From NCBI RefSeq assembly GCF_018324685.1, contig NZ_AP023354.1:2542001-2606000 (forward strand): DNA of 64,000 bases, read 5' to 3'. Each line of letters begins with the position of its first letter. Positions within the stretch are counted from its first letter, which is position 1. Shown piece by piece: positions 8,133 through 16,562 of this stretch. This DNA comes from Actinocatenispora sera. Lineage in GTDB: Bacteria; Actinomycetota; Actinomycetes; Mycobacteriales; Micromonosporaceae. Under the pieces are notes generated by a model. It made no database searches. It saw only the letters and a program-made list of their open reading frames with translations, and was not told the DNA's origin. The translations under genes and the position numbers were made by a program.

Positions 8133-8621
8133 TCAGGTCGGGCGGCGGGCGAACCAGCCGCGGAAGCGCAGCTGCAGCACGGGCACGTCGCCGTCGGCAC
8201 CGCGGCGGGACAGGGAGCCGGCGAGCTGGACGGTACCCAGGCCGGGGCGGGTCGCCGACGGCGCGCGGTCCAGCACGTGCAGCTCACCGGTGAGCGTGTC
8301 GCCGGCGCGTACCGGTGCCTTCCAGCGCAGCTCCTCCAACCCTGGCGAGGCCGCGGCCGCGGCGCGGGACAGTACCCGGTCGACGTAGCCGCGCATGAAC
8401 AACGAGGCGGTGAACCAGCCGCTCGCGATCAGCCCGCCGTACTCGCTGTCGGCGGCGAGCTTCTCGTCCACGTGGTACCACTGCGGGTCGAAGCGCTGCG
8501 CGAACGCCAGCATCTCGGCGCCGTCGACGACGGTCTCGCCGAGGTCGAAGCTGCGGCCCGGAACGAGGTCCTCGTAGAACCACTGCGGCACCTCGCCGGT
8601 GCCGGAACGCGGTGCGGCCAC
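8133..8621 (-). CDS. MaoC-like hotdog dehydratase
   Basis: 162 residues, GTG start with GGAG 5 nt upstream. Hotdog-fold signature: an EDLVPGRSFDLGE start, then FAQRFDPQWYHVDEKLA (the Asp/His hydratase region), YGGLIASGWFTASL, and the RWKAPVRAGDTL strand. MaoC proteins hydrate or dehydrate acyl-CoA or acyl-ACP enoyl groups in the cytoplasm. The Asp-x4-His spacing matches the catalytic pair of the family. The substrate cannot be told. It is followed, on the same strand, by the IMPase-like gene. Confidence 0.85.
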   Translation of the reverse strand: MAAPRSGTGEVPQWFYEDLVPGRSFDLGETVVDGAEMLAFAQRFDPQWYHVDEKLAADSEYGGLIASGWFTASLFMRGYVDRVLSRAAAAASPGLEELRWKAPVRAGDTLTGELHVLDRAPSATRPGLGTVQLAGSLSRRGADGDVPVLQLRFRGWFARRPT

Positions 8622-8661
8622 TGCTACTCCGAACGGTTGCGACTCGGGCGACGGGCGATCG

Positions 8662-9228
8662 CTACTCGGGCCGGTCGCCGTGGTCTCCGTCGGCGGGCTC
8701 GGGCAGGCCGGTCGTCGGATCGACGACCGGATCCTCCGCGGGCAGGAACACCCACCTGCGGTAGGCGAAGAACCGGAACAGCGTACCGAGCGCCGTACCG
8801 ACGATCGAACCGGAGATGTTGTTCGCCAGCGTGGTCTGGAACACCGCCGGCCACTGCCCGCCGAGGATGTAGTAGCTGAATCCCAGGCACAGCAGGGAGA
8901 TCAGCAGCCCGACCGCGTTCATCACGAAGTAGAGGAAGTACTCCCGGGCCAGGTTGGTGTGCGGCCGGTTGCGCCACGTCCAGTACCGGTTGCCGACGAA
9001 CGCGAGGGTGGCCGCCACGGTCACCGAGATCGTCTTGGAAGTCAGCGGGCCGAGCCCGAGCAGCGACTCGCACACGTTGTAGATGCCGATGTCGACGAAG
9101 AAGTTGACCCCGCCGACGATGCCGAACTTGGCGACCTCGTGGATCAGCTGGCGGAAGCGGGCATACAGGCCGCGCAGCCCGCCGGCGCCGGGGGCTGCGG
9201 CCGCGCCCTCCGCTCGCGACTCCGCCAC
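8662..9228 (-). CDS. GtrA family membrane protein
   Basis: 188 residues from the GTG at 9228; TACTCT (9241-9236, minus) stands 7 nt before it. A longer frame starts at 9273. Four membrane helices of the GtrA type are visible: FGIVGGVNFFVDIGIYN, ISVTVAATLAFVGNRYWTW, YFLYFVMNAVGLLISLL and a fourth near LGTLFRFFAYRRWVF. GtrA proteins help move polyprenyl-linked sugars across the membrane for surface polysaccharide synthesis. A GtrA gene next to purK is also present in M. tuberculosis (Rv3277, from memory). Confidence 0.88.
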   Translation of the reverse strand: MAESRAEGAAAAPGAGGLRGLYARFRQLIHEVAKFGIVGGVNFFVDIGIYNVCESLLGLGPLTSKTISVTVAATLAFVGNRYWTWRNRPHTNLAREYFLYFVMNAVGLLISLLCLGFSYYILGGQWPAVFQTTLANNISGSIVGTALGTLFRFFAYRRWVFLPAEDPVVDPTTGLPEPADGDHGDRPE

Positions 9229-9386
9229 GCGGCCGAGAGTACCGACCGGCCCCGGCCGCCCCGCCGCGAGCACGCAAATCGGGCCCGGCCGCCGCGGGGC
9301 CGTTCACCCGGCTGGCCGACCGACCAGGAGATATCGCCCTCGATGCCGGGATCGCAGCCGTCGGCGACCACCGCATCCGGCGCCGG

Positions 9387-12071
9387 TCAGCCGGCGGGGC
9401 CGGCGATGGCGAGGGCGCCCACGGAGTACTTGTCCTGGCCGCCGGTGCTGAAGGTCAGCTGGCCGTCGGCGGACACCGACGCGGAGCGGGCGGTGACGTC
9501 GGTACCGAGCAGGTTCCAGTTCGGGTCCGCGGCCGACTCCGGTGCGCTGGCGGAGGCGCTGTGGCCGACGTCCGCGACGGTGGTGGAGCCGAACCGCAGG
9601 GTGTCGTCGCCGAGCCGGCCGTCCTCGCGCCGGTCGCCGTCCCACAGCGTCGCGCCGAGCCGGGCGGTACCGGCGGTGCCGACGCCGAGCCGCGCGACCA
9701 GCGGCGACCCGATCTGCTGGGCGCCGTCGAACACCGCGACGTTGCGGCTCGGCCCGCTCGGCAGGGTGACCACCACCTGCAGGCTCCAGCCGTCGAACAC
9801 CCCGCCCGTTGCGGTCCCGGTGTACACGTCGTCGGTGGCGAACGCCCAGGTGCCGCCGCCACCGTTGGCGAGCAGCGAGGTGACGTTCGCGCTGTACTGC
9901 CGGCCGCCGGGGAGGGCGGTCTGGGCGCCGGTGACGCCGTGCGTGCCGCCGGACGGGTCGATCAGCCGCACGCCGGCCGGCAGCGAGCCCGTGCTGCCGC
10001 GGCCGGCCCAGGTCAGCTGCGCGTACGCGACGCGCGCGCCGGCCGGCAGGCTCACCCGGGCGCGGCTGCGGGCGCCGGAACTCGCCGCGTGCGCGCCGCC
10101 GTCGCCGTGGTACGGGACGACCGTGCACTGGTCGTTGACCGCGCACGGCTTGCGCTGCCCGAGCGGCAGCGGGATGGGCAGCAGCCCGCCGCTGGTCCCG
10201 CGGATCAGCGTGTTGCCGGCGGACACCAGCTGTGCCCGCCCGGTGGCGGCGTACGCGGTGCGCATCTGTTGCGGCGCGACCACCACCGGGAAGCTCTCCG
10301 ACACCGCCTGCCCGGGTACCGCGACCCGCACCCGGACCGGCTGGAAGCCGGCCACCGAGCCGACGTCGACGTGCGGCCTGAGCGTGCTGCTGGCGCCGGT
10401 CGGCAGCAGCGCGTGGGTGCAGGTGATGGTGGCCTGGTGGCCGGTGCAGGTCCAGCCGCTGCCGGCCGCGCCGGAGCTGCCGGCGGTCATCGGGTTCGGC
10501 AGCGTGATCGTCACGGTCAGCCGGCCCGCCGCGGACGGGCTGGGCGAGGCGGACGGTGCCGGCGAGGCGCTCGCCGACGGGCTACCGCCCGGGCTGCCGT
10601 CGTACCCGCCGGCCGGCAGCTGCGCGGGCGCCACCGGGCCGAGGGCCGGCGCCTCGCTCGGTACCGGCGGGCCGGGTGCCGGATGCGGCGTGGACGGGTC
10701 GGTCGGCCGCAGGGCCGGGGCGGCGGGCGGCGGGGCCGTCGGGTCGGCGAACGGGATGAGTCCCTCGCCGTCGCCGCCACCCCCGCCGCCGGCCGGGTTG
10801 CTGATGGTGATGGGCAGCGCCGAGTCGGTGTCGCCCACCGACAGCGTGCCGGTGCTCAGCTTCGGCGGCGTCACCCGGTACGGCGGCTGGGCCGGCGCCG
10901 GCTGGCGTTTTTTCGGCGGCGCCGGAGCGTGCCCGCCGGTCGGTCCCGCGGTCGGATGCTGCGCCGGCGGCGTGGCGGCCGGGGGCGGCTGGTGTCCGGG
11001 CGGCTGCCCGCCGGGCGGGGCACCGGGCGGGGCGGCCGGCTGCGAACCGGCGGCGCGCGGCTGGTGCCGTGGCGGCGGCGCGGACGACGAGGTGAGCAGC
11101 AGCCCGACCACCAGGGCGACCGCGACCGCGGCGCCGCCGCCGATCGCGGCGTTGCGCGGGCCGATCTTCGTCCACAGGCCCTTGAACCACAGCAGCACCG
11201 CGTGCCAGGTGTGCTGGAACCACACCACCACGCCGGTACCGGCGACCGCGGCGGCCTTGGTGGCGCCGCCCAGCCCGAGGTAGGCCGACCAGGTCGTGCC
11301 GGCGATGACCGGTGCGATCAGCTCGCGCAGGCCGGAGTTGATCTCGCCGAGTTCGGTGTAGAGCAGGGTGCACTTGGCGCAGTCGGCGAGGTGCTCGTCG
11401 ACCTTGTGCCGCTCCCGCCGGGACAGCCCGTCCCGTACCCGGGTGCCGAGCCGTTCGGCCGCCCACCGGCACGCCGCGTCGGTCTCCCCGGCGATGTGCT
11501 CCTGCAGGTACATCTGCTTGAGCCGTTCCCGCGCCCGGTAGGCCAGCGCGGAGACCCCGTTGGCGGTCAGCCCGAGCAGCGGCGCCACCTCGGCCGGGCT
11601 CTCGCCCTCGATCTCGGTGTGCCACAGCACGGTCTGCCAGCGCTCCGGCAGCCGGCGGAACGCCCGCGCGGCGAGGCTGCGTTCCAGCCCCTCGCTCGCG
11701 GTGTCGATGAACGGGACGCCCGTCTCGTACTGCCCGATGTCGTCGGTGACGGTCAACCGCCGGTCCCGGCGCACCTGGTCGTAGAACAGGTTGCGCAGGC
11801 TGGTCAGCAGGTAGGCGCGGAACGCCTCGGTCGGGCCGTGTCCGGCCCGCAGCGTCGAGAGCACCTTCGCGAACGCCTCGGCGACCAGGTCGTCGACCGC
11901 CGCGGAGTCGCGGACCAGCGTACGGGCGAGGCGCTTCGCGGCGTCGACGTGGCGCAGGTAGAGCAGCCCGAACGCCACCGCGTCGCCGTCTCTGGTCGCC
12001 GCGATCAGTTCGGCGTCGCTGCGTTCGACCGAGGCCGCCGCGGTCGACCCCGGATCGGGTGAGGTTGTCAT
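9387..12071 (-). CDS. ECF sigma factor fused to zinc finger, membrane helix and extracellular domains
   Basis: 894 residues from the ATG at 12071; a GTG frame start at 12119 is less likely. Order: sigma region 2 (about 18-100), sigma region 4 (about 130-190, LPERWQTVLWHTEIEGES, LGLTANGVSALAYRARERL), an anti-sigma-type zinc finger (H227...C231xxC234), a membrane helix (about 307-327), a Pro/Ser/Ala-rich wall-spanning region (about 330-530), and beta-rich extracellular domains to the end (VAYAQLTWAGRG, GGVFDGWSLQVVVTLP). Sigma factor, anti-sigma factor and outside sensor are thus one polypeptide. ECF groups with such C-terminal extensions are known in actinobacteria. Release of the sigma part by conformational change or proteolysis is inference. 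Confidence 0.9.
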   Translation of the reverse strand: MTTSPDPGSTAAASVERSDAELIAATRDGDAVAFGLLYLRHVDAAKRLARTLVRDSAAVDDLVAEAFAKVLSTLRAGHGPTEAFRAYLLTSLRNLFYDQVRRDRRLTVTDDIGQYETGVPFIDTASEGLERSLAARAFRRLPERWQTVLWHTEIEGESPAEVAPLLGLTANGVSALAYRARERLKQMYLQEHIAGETDAACRWAAERLGTRVRDGLSRRERHKVDEHLADCAKCTLLYTELGEINSGLRELIAPVIAGTTWSAYLGLGGATKAAAVAGTGVVVWFQHTWHAVLLWFKGLWTKIGPRNAAIGGGAAVAVALVVGLLLTSSSAPPPRHQPRAAGSQPAAPPGAPPGGQPPGHQPPPAATPPAQHPTAGPTGGHAPAPPKKRQPAPAQPPYRVTPPKLSTGTLSVGDTDSALPITISNPAGGGGGGDGEGLIPFADPTAPPPAAPALRPTDPSTPHPAPGPPVPSEAPALGPVAPAQLPAGGYDGSPGGSPSASASPAPSASPSPSAAGRLTVTITLPNPMTAGSSGAAGSGWTCTGHQATITCTHALLPTGASSTLRPHVDVGSVAGFQPVRVRVAVPGQAVSESFPVVVAPQQMRTAYAATGRAQLVSAGNTLIRGTSGGLLPIPLPLGQRKPCAVNDQCTVVPYHGDGGAHAASSGARSRARVSLPAGARVAYAQLTWAGRGSTGSLPAGVRLIDPSGGTHGVTGAQTALPGGRQYSANVTSLLANGGGGTWAFATDDVYTGTATGGVFDGWSLQVVVTLPSGPSRNVAVFDGAQQIGSPLVARLGVGTAGTARLGATLWDGDRREDGRLGDDTLRFGSTTVADVGHSASASAPESAADPNWNLLGTDVTARSASVSADGQLTFSTGGQDKYSVGALAIAGPAG

Positions 12072-12346
12072 GACCGGCCGTTCTCTGGGGGGGGAGCGGT
12101 GCGTTGACCGACAAAACACGCTTACCGGTTCAACGGCCCAGCGCGATCTTGGTGACGGAGCGATCGCGTACCGTCTGCGCCCTTCTGTGACGGCCGTCCC
12201 AAAATTGCTGTCGCATTCGCGTCATGAACCGGGCCCGGCGGCGTCACTTCACCGGGGCCGCGCGCGCTGCGGCGGGGGGCTGTCGTCCGGACGGTTGCCA
12301 GCAGCGCTTCGCGCGGCCACAGGTGCCGGCCGACGAGGGAGGCGGT
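12072..12346. other. Divergent intergenic region, sigma fusion / GGDEF-like gene
   Basis: 275 bp. It holds the ribosome binding site GAGGGAGG (12335-12342) of the plus-strand gene and an A/T-richer patch at about 12193-12220. An eight-G run at 12088-12095 lies just upstream of the sigma-fusion ATG. No clear operator was recognised. Confidence 0.4.
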
Positions 12347-13192
12347 GTGGCAGGCAGCCACCGCAGGTTGACCAGCGTGCCCGGGGTGCCGGGCAGTTGG
12401 AGTTTCGGACGCAACCTGGAACAGATCCGCCAGACCTGGCGGCGCGAGTCGATCGCGTCCGGCTGGAGCCGGCCGCACGACTGGTGGGTACCGGAGGTCG
12501 ACGTGCTGGCCGCGGCGCTGAGCCGGGCCAGCACCACGTTCGCGCCGGGCCTGGGGCGCCCTCCGCTCGACGCGGCCGGACGGATCGGCGCGGCGGTACC
12601 GGCGTGCGCCGGGCTCGGGCAGGCCCGCGCCGAGGCGGGTGTCGGCCTCGCCGAGGCGCTCGACGACCTGGCCGCGCTGTACCGCACGCTGCCGGTCGGC
12701 GCGCCACCGCTGCCGGCGGTACGGGCGTTCGTGGAGTCCTGGGCGGACGTCTGGTTGCGGGTGGTGGCCGACGCCGGCTGCGTCGACCCGCTCACCGAGC
12801 TGGCCAGCCGCGGCTACCTGCGGGCCCGGCTCACCGAGCTGTACCGCGCCGCCGAGCAGACCGCCGAGCGGGTACCTGACCGGTACCGGCTGGTGGTCGT
12901 GACGCTGGAGGCGGCGGACCAGCCGGAGGGGCGGCCCGGTTGGCGCCTGCTGCTGCGCCGGGTGGCGGTCGCCGAGGCGCTGCGGGAGGCGTTCCCGGGC
13001 GGCGAGACGCTCGCCGCCGTCGCGCCGGACCGGGCGGTCGCGATCGTCGACCGGCGGCTGCCCGACCCGGTGAACCGGCTGCGCGAGGTGCTGGCCGGCC
13101 GGCCCGGCGTCGCCCCGGCCCGGGTGACCACGGCCGCGCTGCCCGAGCGGGTGGTGGGCCTCGCCGAGTTGCTCGCCGAACTCGGCGAATGA
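12347..13192 (+). CDS. Degenerate GGDEF-like protein
   Basis: 281 residues from the GTG at 12347, chosen for GAGGGAGG 4 nt upstream; the open frame runs back to 12224. The first half is helical (SFGRNLEQIRQTWRRESI, GLAEALDDLAALYRTLPV). The second half begins CVDPLTELASRGYLRARLTELY, which matches the DxLTGLxNR entry of diguanylate cyclases. No GG(D/E)EF active-site loop follows, so c-di-GMP synthesis is unlikely. It may be a nucleotide-binding or structural relic of that fold. Divergent from the sigma fusion. Confidence 0.7.
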   Translation: MAGSHRRLTSVPGVPGSWSFGRNLEQIRQTWRRESIASGWSRPHDWWVPEVDVLAAALSRASTTFAPGLGRPPLDAAGRIGAAVPACAGLGQARAEAGVGLAEALDDLAALYRTLPVGAPPLPAVRAFVESWADVWLRVVADAGCVDPLTELASRGYLRARLTELYRAAEQTAERVPDRYRLVVVTLEAADQPEGRPGWRLLLRRVAVAEALREAFPGGETLAAVAPDRAVAIVDRRLPDPVNRLREVLAGRPGVAPARVTTAALPERVVGLAELLAELGE

Positions 13193-13436
13193 CGTTGCCC
13201 GCCCAACCCACCCGGAACCGATCCGATCTGGGCAAACGCCGGATGCTCGGGGTGATCGGTCCCAGCGCCGGTGCCGACGTTCGTCGGACCCGGGCGCAGG
13301 GCATCGCCCCCCTTGCGGACTGGCGGCAGTCCCCGGCGCGAGCCGTTCCGTACCTCGGGGCGGAGCCGGGGACATACCCGGCAGCGGGCGGAGCCGCCGA
13401 GCGGTCGGTACGGCGCGGCCCATAGGCTGGGGCGCG

Positions 13437-14612
13437 ATGGACACGCGCACCAACCTCCCCGTGGTCGGCATGGTCGGGGCCGGGCAGCTCGCCCGGATGA
13501 CCCACCAGGCCGCGATCCCCCTCGGCCAGTCCCTGCGGATCCTCGCGGCCAACGCCGACGACGGCGCCGCGCTCGTCGCCAGCGACGTCCTGATCGGGTC
13601 GCACACCGATTTGGCCGCGCTGCGCGAGCTGGCCGCCGGCGCCGACGTGGTCACGTTCGATCACGAGCACGTGCCGGCCGAGCACATCCGCACCCTGCTC
13701 GCCGAGGGGCACAAGGTGTTTCCCGGCCCGGATGCGCTGATCTGCGCGCAGGACAAGCAGGTGATGCGGGAGCGGCTGGGCAAGCTCGGCGCGCCGTGCC
13801 CGCGCTGGGCACCGGTCGACACCCCGGCCGATCTCGACGCGTTCGCCGCCGGCAGCTGGCCGGTGGTGCTCAAGGCCGCGCGCGGCGGGTACGACGGCAA
13901 GGGCGTCTGGCTGGTCGGCTCGGCCGACGAGGGGCAGCGGCTGGTCACCGAGCTGCGGACCGCCGGTACCCCGCTGATCGTCGAGGAGCGGGTCGCGCTG
14001 CGCCGGGAACTGGCCGCGGTGGTGGCCCGCTCACCGTTCGGGCAGGTCGCCGCGTACCCGGTGGTCGAGACGGTGCAGGTGGACGGGATCTGCGTGGAGG
14101 TGATCGCGCCAGCGCCGGGGCTGCCCGAGCAGCGCGCGATCGAGGCGCAGCAACTGGCCATCCGGATCGCGAACGAGCTCGACGTGGTCGGCGTGCTCGC
14201 GGTCGAGCTGTTCGAGACCGGTGCCGGGGCGGACGAGGCGGGCGGCGGGCTGGTGGTCAACGAGCTCGCGATGCGACCGCACAACTCGGCGCACTGGACC
14301 ATCGAGGGCGCCCGTACCTCGCAGTTCGAGCAGCACCTGCGGGCGGTGCTGGACTACCCGCTCGGCGCCACCGGGCTGACCGCGCCGTGGGTGGTGATGG
14401 CCAACGTGCTCGGCGGCGAGCCGGGCGGGATGGGCATCGACGAGCGGCTGCACCACCTGATGGCGGAGCTGCCCGACGCGAAGGTCCACCTGTACGGCAA
14501 GCAGGTACGGCCGGGCCGCAAGATCGGCCACGTCACGGTGCTCGGTGACGACCTGGCGACGGTGCGCGACCGGGCTGCGCGCGCCGCGACCTGGCTGCGC
14601 GACGGCAGCTGA
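13437..14612 (+). CDS. purK: 5-(carboxyamino)imidazole ribonucleotide synthase
   Basis: 391 residues, ATP-grasp enzyme that carboxylates AIR to N5-CAIR with ATP and bicarbonate in purine synthesis. Visible features are the N-terminal glycine motif GMVGAGQLARMTHQAA, TFDHEHVP, the ATP-grasp loop KAARGGYDGKGVW, VEERV, and the end motif NELAMRPHNSAHWTIEG. TAGGCT (13423-13428) lies 8 nt before the ATG, so the mRNA may be leaderless. purE follows 108 nt after the stop. Confidence 0.97.
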   Translation: MDTRTNLPVVGMVGAGQLARMTHQAAIPLGQSLRILAANADDGAALVASDVLIGSHTDLAALRELAAGADVVTFDHEHVPAEHIRTLLAEGHKVFPGPDALICAQDKQVMRERLGKLGAPCPRWAPVDTPADLDAFAAGSWPVVLKAARGGYDGKGVWLVGSADEGQRLVTELRTAGTPLIVEERVALRRELAAVVARSPFGQVAAYPVVETVQVDGICVEVIAPAPGLPEQRAIEAQQLAIRIANELDVVGVLAVELFETGAGADEAGGGLVVNELAMRPHNSAHWTIEGARTSQFEQHLRAVLDYPLGATGLTAPWVVMANVLGGEPGGMGIDERLHHLMAELPDAKVHLYGKQVRPGRKIGHVTVLGDDLATVRDRAARAATWLRDGS

Positions 14613-14720
14613 GACGATCGGCGGCCCGTCCGCCGATCCCCGATGGGCCGCGCCGGGCCGGCGGTACGGCCGAGACTCCGGCGGCGAGCGTTCGCCGGAC
14701 CGACGACAGGCGAGGTACTC

Positions 14721-15227
14721 GTGGCGGAGCAGGCACCGACGGTCGGCGTGATCATGGGCAGCGACTCGGACTGGCCGACGATGCAGGCGGCCGGCGACGC
14801 GCTGGCCGAGTTCGACGTCGACTTCGAGGTACGGGTGGTCTCGGCGCACCGCACCCCGGCGCTGATGCTCGACTACGCCCGGCAGGCCGCCGACCGCGGC
14901 CTGCGGGTGATCATCGCCGGCGCCGGCGGCGCCGCGCACCTGCCGGGCATGGTCGCCTCGGCGACGTCGCTGCCGGTGATCGGGGTACCGGTGCCGCTCA
15001 AGCACCTGGACGGGCTGGACTCGCTGCTGTCGATCGTGCAGATGCCGGCCGGCATCCCGGTCGCGACCGTCTCGGTCGGCGGTGCCCGCAACGCCGGCCT
15101 GCTCGCCGTGCGCATGCTGGCGGCGTCCGACGCCGCGCTGCGGGACCGGATCGTGGCGTTCCAGCGTGACCTGGAGCGGATGGTCGCCGACAAGGACGCC
15201 ATGCTGCAGGAGCGCCTGCGCCCCTGA
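14721..15227 (+). CDS. purE: N5-carboxyaminoimidazole ribonucleotide mutase
   Basis: 168 residues from the GTG at 14721 (AGGCGAGG ends 5 nt upstream); an upstream GTG/ATG frame to 14643 is not supported. Class I PurE, converting N5-CAIR to 4-carboxy-AIR after PurK. The motifs [21 protein letters not shown] (catalytic His) and [12 protein letters not shown] are intact, and the octamer-forming C-terminal helix is present. It pairs with purK in the usual order. Confidence 0.97.
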   Translation: MAEQAPTVGVIMGSDSDWPTMQAAGDALAEFDVDFEVRVVSAHRTPALMLDYARQAADRGLRVIIAGAGGAAHLPGMVASATSLPVIGVPVPLKHLDGLDSLLSIVQMPAGIPVATVSVGGARNAGLLAVRMLAASDAALRDRIVAFQRDLERMVADKDAMLQERLRP

Positions 15228-15268
15228 CCGGCGCGGATCACCAGGTGCGGGACGGGGCACGATCCGGG

Positions 15269-16054
15269 TCAGCCGGTGCGGGAGGGCAGCGCGGCCCGGA
15301 ACGGCCGGGGGCGCCGCGGTGCCGGCCAGAGTTCGGCGAGGTCGGTCGGCCAGCTCGCGGTCCCGCGCTGGTCGCGCAGGGCCAGCGCGGTCGCGTACAG
15401 CTGGACGTCGCGCAGGTCGAGCCCGTGGCCGGCCGCGCGCAGCCGCTCCAGCACCGGTGCGACCTCCTCGGCCCACCAGCCGGCGGCCAGCGCCTCCCGG
15501 TCGGCCGGCGCGCAGCCGGCGAGGGTGCGCTCCAGCGCCCAGGACTGCGCGGAGTCGGCCAGCCGCAGCCACTCTGCCGGGCTGTCCAGCCACAGCTGGG
15601 TCCGGACCGGCTGCGGCAGCGGGACCCGGCGCAGGAACTCCAGCTCGGCCCGCTTGCTGGCCAGATCGGCCGCGCGCAGGCAGGCCATCCCGTACGCGAT
15701 GGTGCAGATCCGGCGAATCCGCGCGGCGATCACCAGCCGGCCGAGCTCACGGGCCACCGAGACGCGGTGGTGCCCGTCGGCGACGAAGTACAGCTCGCCG
15801 AGCTGGATCAGCTCGACCGGCGGCGGCTCCAGGCCGGTCGACATGGCATCGGCCAGGCTCCGCCAGCGCTGCTGCAGGTGGGCGCTGACCAGCCGGAACT
15901 CCTCGTCGAAGTCGCCCGCGCGGTCCACCGTGCCGACCACCTGGGTCAGCGGTACGTCGCCGACGCGGTCGTCCATCACGCCGTCGGCGCCCAGCGCGTC
16001 CAGCGCGTCGTCCAGCCGCATCAGCCCGGCCCGGGCCCGCCCAAACACCCGCAT
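15269..16054 (-). CDS. ParB/sulfiredoxin-like domain protein
   Basis: 261 residues from the ATG at 16054; the open frame extends to 16129. The central part (VELIQLGELYFVADGHHRVS) carries the DGxHR motif of ParB N-terminal/sulfiredoxin-fold domains. The C-terminal half is helical with many Trp residues (WLDSPAEWLRLADSAQSWALE in part). There is no ParB helix-turn-helix or CTP-hydrolysis box to support chromosome segregation. Similar proteins are widespread and unstudied in actinobacteria. Convergent with purE. Confidence 0.65.
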   Translation of the reverse strand: MRVFGRARAGLMRLDDALDALGADGVMDDRVGDVPLTQVVGTVDRAGDFDEEFRLVSAHLQQRWRSLADAMSTGLEPPPVELIQLGELYFVADGHHRVSVARELGRLVIAARIRRICTIAYGMACLRAADLASKRAELEFLRRVPLPQPVRTQLWLDSPAEWLRLADSAQSWALERTLAGCAPADREALAAGWWAEEVAPVLERLRAAGHGLDLRDVQLYATALALRDQRGTASWPTDLAELWPAPRRPRPFRAALPSRTG

Positions 16055-16154
16055 GCAACCACCAACTCGGTCACACTGGTGTCCATTCCGGCAGGCCGGG
16101 CCGGAGCGGGAAACAGTGACGACCCTCACGAGTGCCCAGCGGCAGCCGCGAACG

Positions 16155-16562
16155 TCAGCCGCGGGACCATTCGATGGCGGGGCAGGTGTCCATGACGACG
16201 GACAGGCCGGCCGCGGCCGCGCGGTCGGCGGCCGCCTCGTCGATCACACCGAGCTGCAGCCAGACCGCCCGGGCGCCGGCGGCGATCGCCTCGTCCACGT
16301 GCGCGCCGGCCACCTCGGAACGGCGGAAGATGTCGACCACGTCGATCGGCTCGTCGATCTCGGCGAGCGAGGCGACGCCGGGGCAGCCGAGCACCGACTC
16401 GCCGCGCGGGTTCACGGCGATGACGTGCTTGCCGCGGTCGAGCAGCACCTGCGCGATCCGGTACGCGGTGCGGGCCGGGTTGTCGGTGAGCCCGACCACC
16501 GCCCAGGTGTTCAGCTCGAGCACCCGGGCGATGGTGGCGCGGTCCTGGTACGGCGAGGTCAC
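16155..16562 (-). CDS. CoA-binding (YccU-type Rossmann) protein
   Basis: 135 residues, GTG start overlapping the ugd stop by four bases (GTGA), so the two are probably translated together. Rossmann fold of the succinyl-CoA-synthetase alpha-like CoA-binding type: WAVVGLTDNPARTAYRIAQ, then GKHVIAVNPRGESVLG, VDIFRRSEVAGAHVDEAI, AVWLQLGVIDEAAA and a C-terminal MDTCPAIEW. These small proteins bind CoA; their physiological role is unknown. Confidence 0.88.
   Translation of the reverse strand: MTSPYQDRATIARVLELNTWAVVGLTDNPARTAYRIAQVLLDRGKHVIAVNPRGESVLGCPGVASLAEIDEPIDVVDIFRRSEVAGAHVDEAIAAGARAVWLQLGVIDEAAADRAAAAGLSVVMDTCPAIEWSRG

Noticed and set aside
8599-12062. Two overlapping plus-strand frames of 894 and 833 codons
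   Set aside because: They lie antisense to the sigma-fusion gene, whose sigma regions and zinc finger are clear. The translated products are low-complexity and unlike any protein.
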